From Plectrocnemia conspersa (Eukaryota; Arthropoda; Insecta; Trichoptera; Polycentropodidae): a stretch of DNA of 64,000 nt. The notes under the pieces were generated by a model. That model did not search any database, had not been told where the DNA came from, and worked only from the letters and a program-made list of their open reading frames with translations. Positions 61,280 to 64,000 of the stretch are shown here, piece by piece (within the stretch, counting starts at the first letter, position 1; each line of letters begins with the position of its first letter). The stretch is from the NCBI GenBank assembly GCA_009617715.1, contig VTFK01000004.1, positions 1,054,001 through 1,118,000 on the forward strand. The letters run 5' to 3'. Position numbers and translations under genes: made by a program.

Positions 61280-64000
61280 AATCTTATCTCAATATCAAGC
61301 TGGTGTAATAATCCATAAATTCGAGCCTTTTTAAACAATATGTGTTTATCATAACACATTTAGCGGGCAGGGTCGTATAAGTGTTGCTTTATATTAGAAC
61401 AGCAAATATATATTTTTAAGAATATGAGCTATTAAATCCATTAGCTAATTTTTTTATTAAAAAATCTTATTTTGTGCTAAATAATTTTTTTTAAAAATAT
61501 TTTTACTCGTAAAGGTAATTTCAAAGCTTAAAGTTTTTTAGTTTACAGATTTATTCGTGTCGATTCTAAGAGAATTTGTATTTTTTTAAAAATCAGTTAG
61601 ATTATTTCTTTTTAATTAATAATACAATTTATACAAAATTAAAGGATTTTCTAAAGAACTTTTTAAGTGAATACAATGATTTTTAGTGTTTGTTTTAGTA
61701 TCTTCTTTTGTAGCTTTCATATTTATTGCAAAATAAGCTTTTGATTTTATTTTTTGGTCATTTCTTAGTAAGAATCTAATGAGTATTTTAATTAAAACTA
61801 GATTTTTGAACAATTTCTTCTAAAACTTTGCATAATTTTGAAGGTTTGTTAGTGCTATCCTTATTCAAAATTATAAAACTTTTTTGAAAAACTTTCCTGA
61901 AGCTTTAAGTAAGATGTTTTATTTTTTTAACAATTTCAAAATTTTATTTTTACAGTTATAAATCATAAAAAAATTCTCATTAGTTCTTTATGATGGCAAA
62001 CTTTATTCAAAATGTCTATTAGCAAAAGATTTTTTTTTTAAGATTTATATATAATATTTTTCTAGAACACCTAGATATCGTATTTGCTAATTAAGCCATT
62101 GAAATTTTCTCATAAGTCATTTATCAGTGTTTGAAATGTGTTATGTTATAACAAAACTCATAATTTCACTTTTCAAATTCATCAGTTGTAAAAGTGACAT
62201 AATCACTTTTACAACTAATGTATTGGTTTTAAAAATGATCATCAAATCATTTTTAGATTTTTTGTCAATTTTGTGCGAATAATATTTTTTGTAAAAAATC
62301 TCGATAAAAGTTTAACAATAATTTATCTTTTTTTGAATTAATCTAACTTTATTTTATGCAGTTATGTTTCAAAAGTTGCAATCAAAAAATTGTTTTCCCA
62401 AAGTTTAATACAACACATTTGCAAAATTTTATATTCGAATACAATTAAGCTAAAAAAAAATATTTTACGCTTTTTTTAGTACTAATTTAAAAAAAAAAAA
62501 TTATTATTATTTTTTTATGGAAAATGGTTATAAGTTATTTCAAAACAATTCAGTTTTTACTACTTTCTTACAGCTGTAATTTTTGAAGTAAATAAGCAAT
62601 ACTAATAAGCGCTTTTAAGGTGTTTTTTATGAATATAATAATTTATTAAAATAAGCAAGAAAATTGTTTAAGGTTATTTTTAAGTTAAAATGAATGTATG
62701 AATACTAGAACAAATAGTTTATATATCCTAAAGCTTTCATCATTTTTTCTATTATTTTTAATGCTATTTTTTGAATTTTAGTATTTGATTTACTATAAGT
62801 GATAGCTTGTATAAATATTTAAAAATAATTATATATTTAGCAAATTAACTTATTTTAAAATCAAAAATATTTTTACAGCATTTATATTCGGTACAAAACA
62901 AGCAAAAATAGTAGTCGTTTTAAGGTTACTGTATGCAATTTCCTAATTCAATAAAATAAGCAAAAGCAGCTTTAAAGGTCATTATAAGGTACAATTTATT
63001 TATACATATATCGTAAAGATTTTAGCAGTTTATTTTTATTTTTTTTCAAAGATTTTTAAAGGTCTTAAAAAAATAATATATTTTTAAAATTAATTACTTG
63101 ATTAAAATTTAATCAAAATTTTTTTTTACATATAATTTAGGTTACTCTTATATTTTTTAGAGTTAACACCCAATGCTACCCATATGATTAATTATAATGT
63201 TGTGAATCATAACATTATTTTTTAGAATTTTATGATAGCTAAAATACATACATATAAAAAATAAACAAGATTAAGCAGTAATAAAAAATATGATATAGAT
63301 TTGTATAAGATTGAACATATTTACTAATTTTGTTTTCTTGTGATTAATAATATAATATATTTAAAAACTTTAAGAACAGCAGAAAAGTAGACATATAATT
63401 TAGGTTGGAACAATGCATCAAAATAGTAGTTAATTAAAACGAATCGTGAAATTGATCAAAATACTAGTTAACCCATGAGGTCAGTAGAAAATAGTTAACC
63501 CAAGAGGTCAGTATTTTAATAAATTAATATTAGATTGCTATTAGGTGCCTTGAACACACAACGCGGTCCAATTGAGCGTTAATATAATAATCAAATCCAA
63601 CCGAAGATGGCGCCCGAGGGTTAGAGTCGAGTTTTGCCGAAATACAATACCAAGTCTGCTTATAAATAAATATTATTATACCAAAACGCTCGAAAGCTTT
63701 GTTGTTGTTGTTATGCTGGTACAATACAACAACAACACTTTGATAATACTTGGTCTTAGCGCGTCGTAATTTAAGGCCCTTGTGAAGCACTACTATTCAA
63801 AAGTTTTCTTTACCTTGACTATAATTTTCAGAGGCGCTGGCGTGTAGGTGTTTAATGAAAATGTATGAAAAGGTGGCGCACGAAGAAGTAGCCCAAACTT
63901 GCTTAAAATAAATTTAAAGTTATCTTTAATACATTATTAGTATATATTCAAATATTATATTCAATGACGTAATGTAATTAAAATATAGTTTGTATATTAT
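61280..64000. other. A+T-rich stretch without a recognisable gene
   Basis: Dominated by A/T tracts. 63530-63790 is GC-richer with overlapping frames on both strands and a GTTGTTGTTGTT/AACAACAAC inverted pair (about 63700-63740), but no recognised motif. Confidence 0.45.
62184..62216. repeat. Perfect 14-bp-arm hairpin
   Basis: AGTTGTAAAAGTGA and TCACTTTTACAACT pair perfectly around a five-base loop (CATAA). The surrounding DNA is A+T-rich without other structure. Confidence 0.5.

Noticed and set aside
63608..63618. TGGCGCCCGAG as a retroviral-type primer-binding site
   Set aside because: No long terminal repeat ends just before it, and the match to a lysine tRNA end stops after about ten bases.
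1..64000. CRISPR array or bacterial operon
   Set aside because: No evenly spaced identical repeats; the DNA has eukaryotic introns and eukaryotic transposons.

Overview
The window is A+T-rich eukaryotic DNA with spliceosomal-type introns and a mixed load of decayed transposons (Transib, PIF/Harbinger-like, MULE, hAT, piggyBac-like, pogo/Tigger-like, Jockey-like and CR1-like LINEs, tRNA-derived SINE fragments). This repertoire and the base composition suggest an arthropod, most likely an insect. I cannot place the order. No complete host gene is visible. The window reads as a gene desert or a very long intron, with short GC-richer islands (about 200-600 bp) that may be cis-regulatory or conserved non-coding DNA.

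Layout. 1-6 kb: A+T-rich desert with a SINE-like fragment (about 1.73-1.84 kb) and one GC-richer island (2.57-2.96 kb). 6.0-10.2 kb: a nested stack, in which a piggyBac-like repeat with TTAA/CCC ends is interrupted by a MITE-like element, which itself holds a broken Mutator-like transposase gene. 11.4-17.2 kb: two inverted copies of a 390-bp repeat carrying a roughly 15-bp periodic array, a tandem duplication (12.3-13.5 kb), a second piggyBac-like repeat and two hAT relics. 17-51 kb: mostly desert, with interspersed repeats, several LINE fragments and GC-richer islands, one of them with an ETS/CRE-like composite site. 51.7-59.6 kb: a transposon cluster centred on a nearly full-length RAG1-like Transib transposase gene, minus strand, 53674-56103. 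It lies between inverted arms that look Harbinger-like: 38-bp perfect ends beginning GGGCCC, TAA on both flanks, and a MADF-like remnant in the left arm. 58.6-64 kb: islands, one with a dense cluster of K50 homeodomain-type sites, then A+T-rich sequence.

The Transib gene is the main object of interest. It keeps the family's catalytic D, D and E positions, zinc-ligand motifs and an intron. Two single-base frameshifts break the reading frame in this assembly. The outer ends and 3-bp flanking repeat do not match the 5-bp duplications known for Transib, so the unit looks like a composite or a capture. Family assignments rest on motif recognition by eye; no database search was run.
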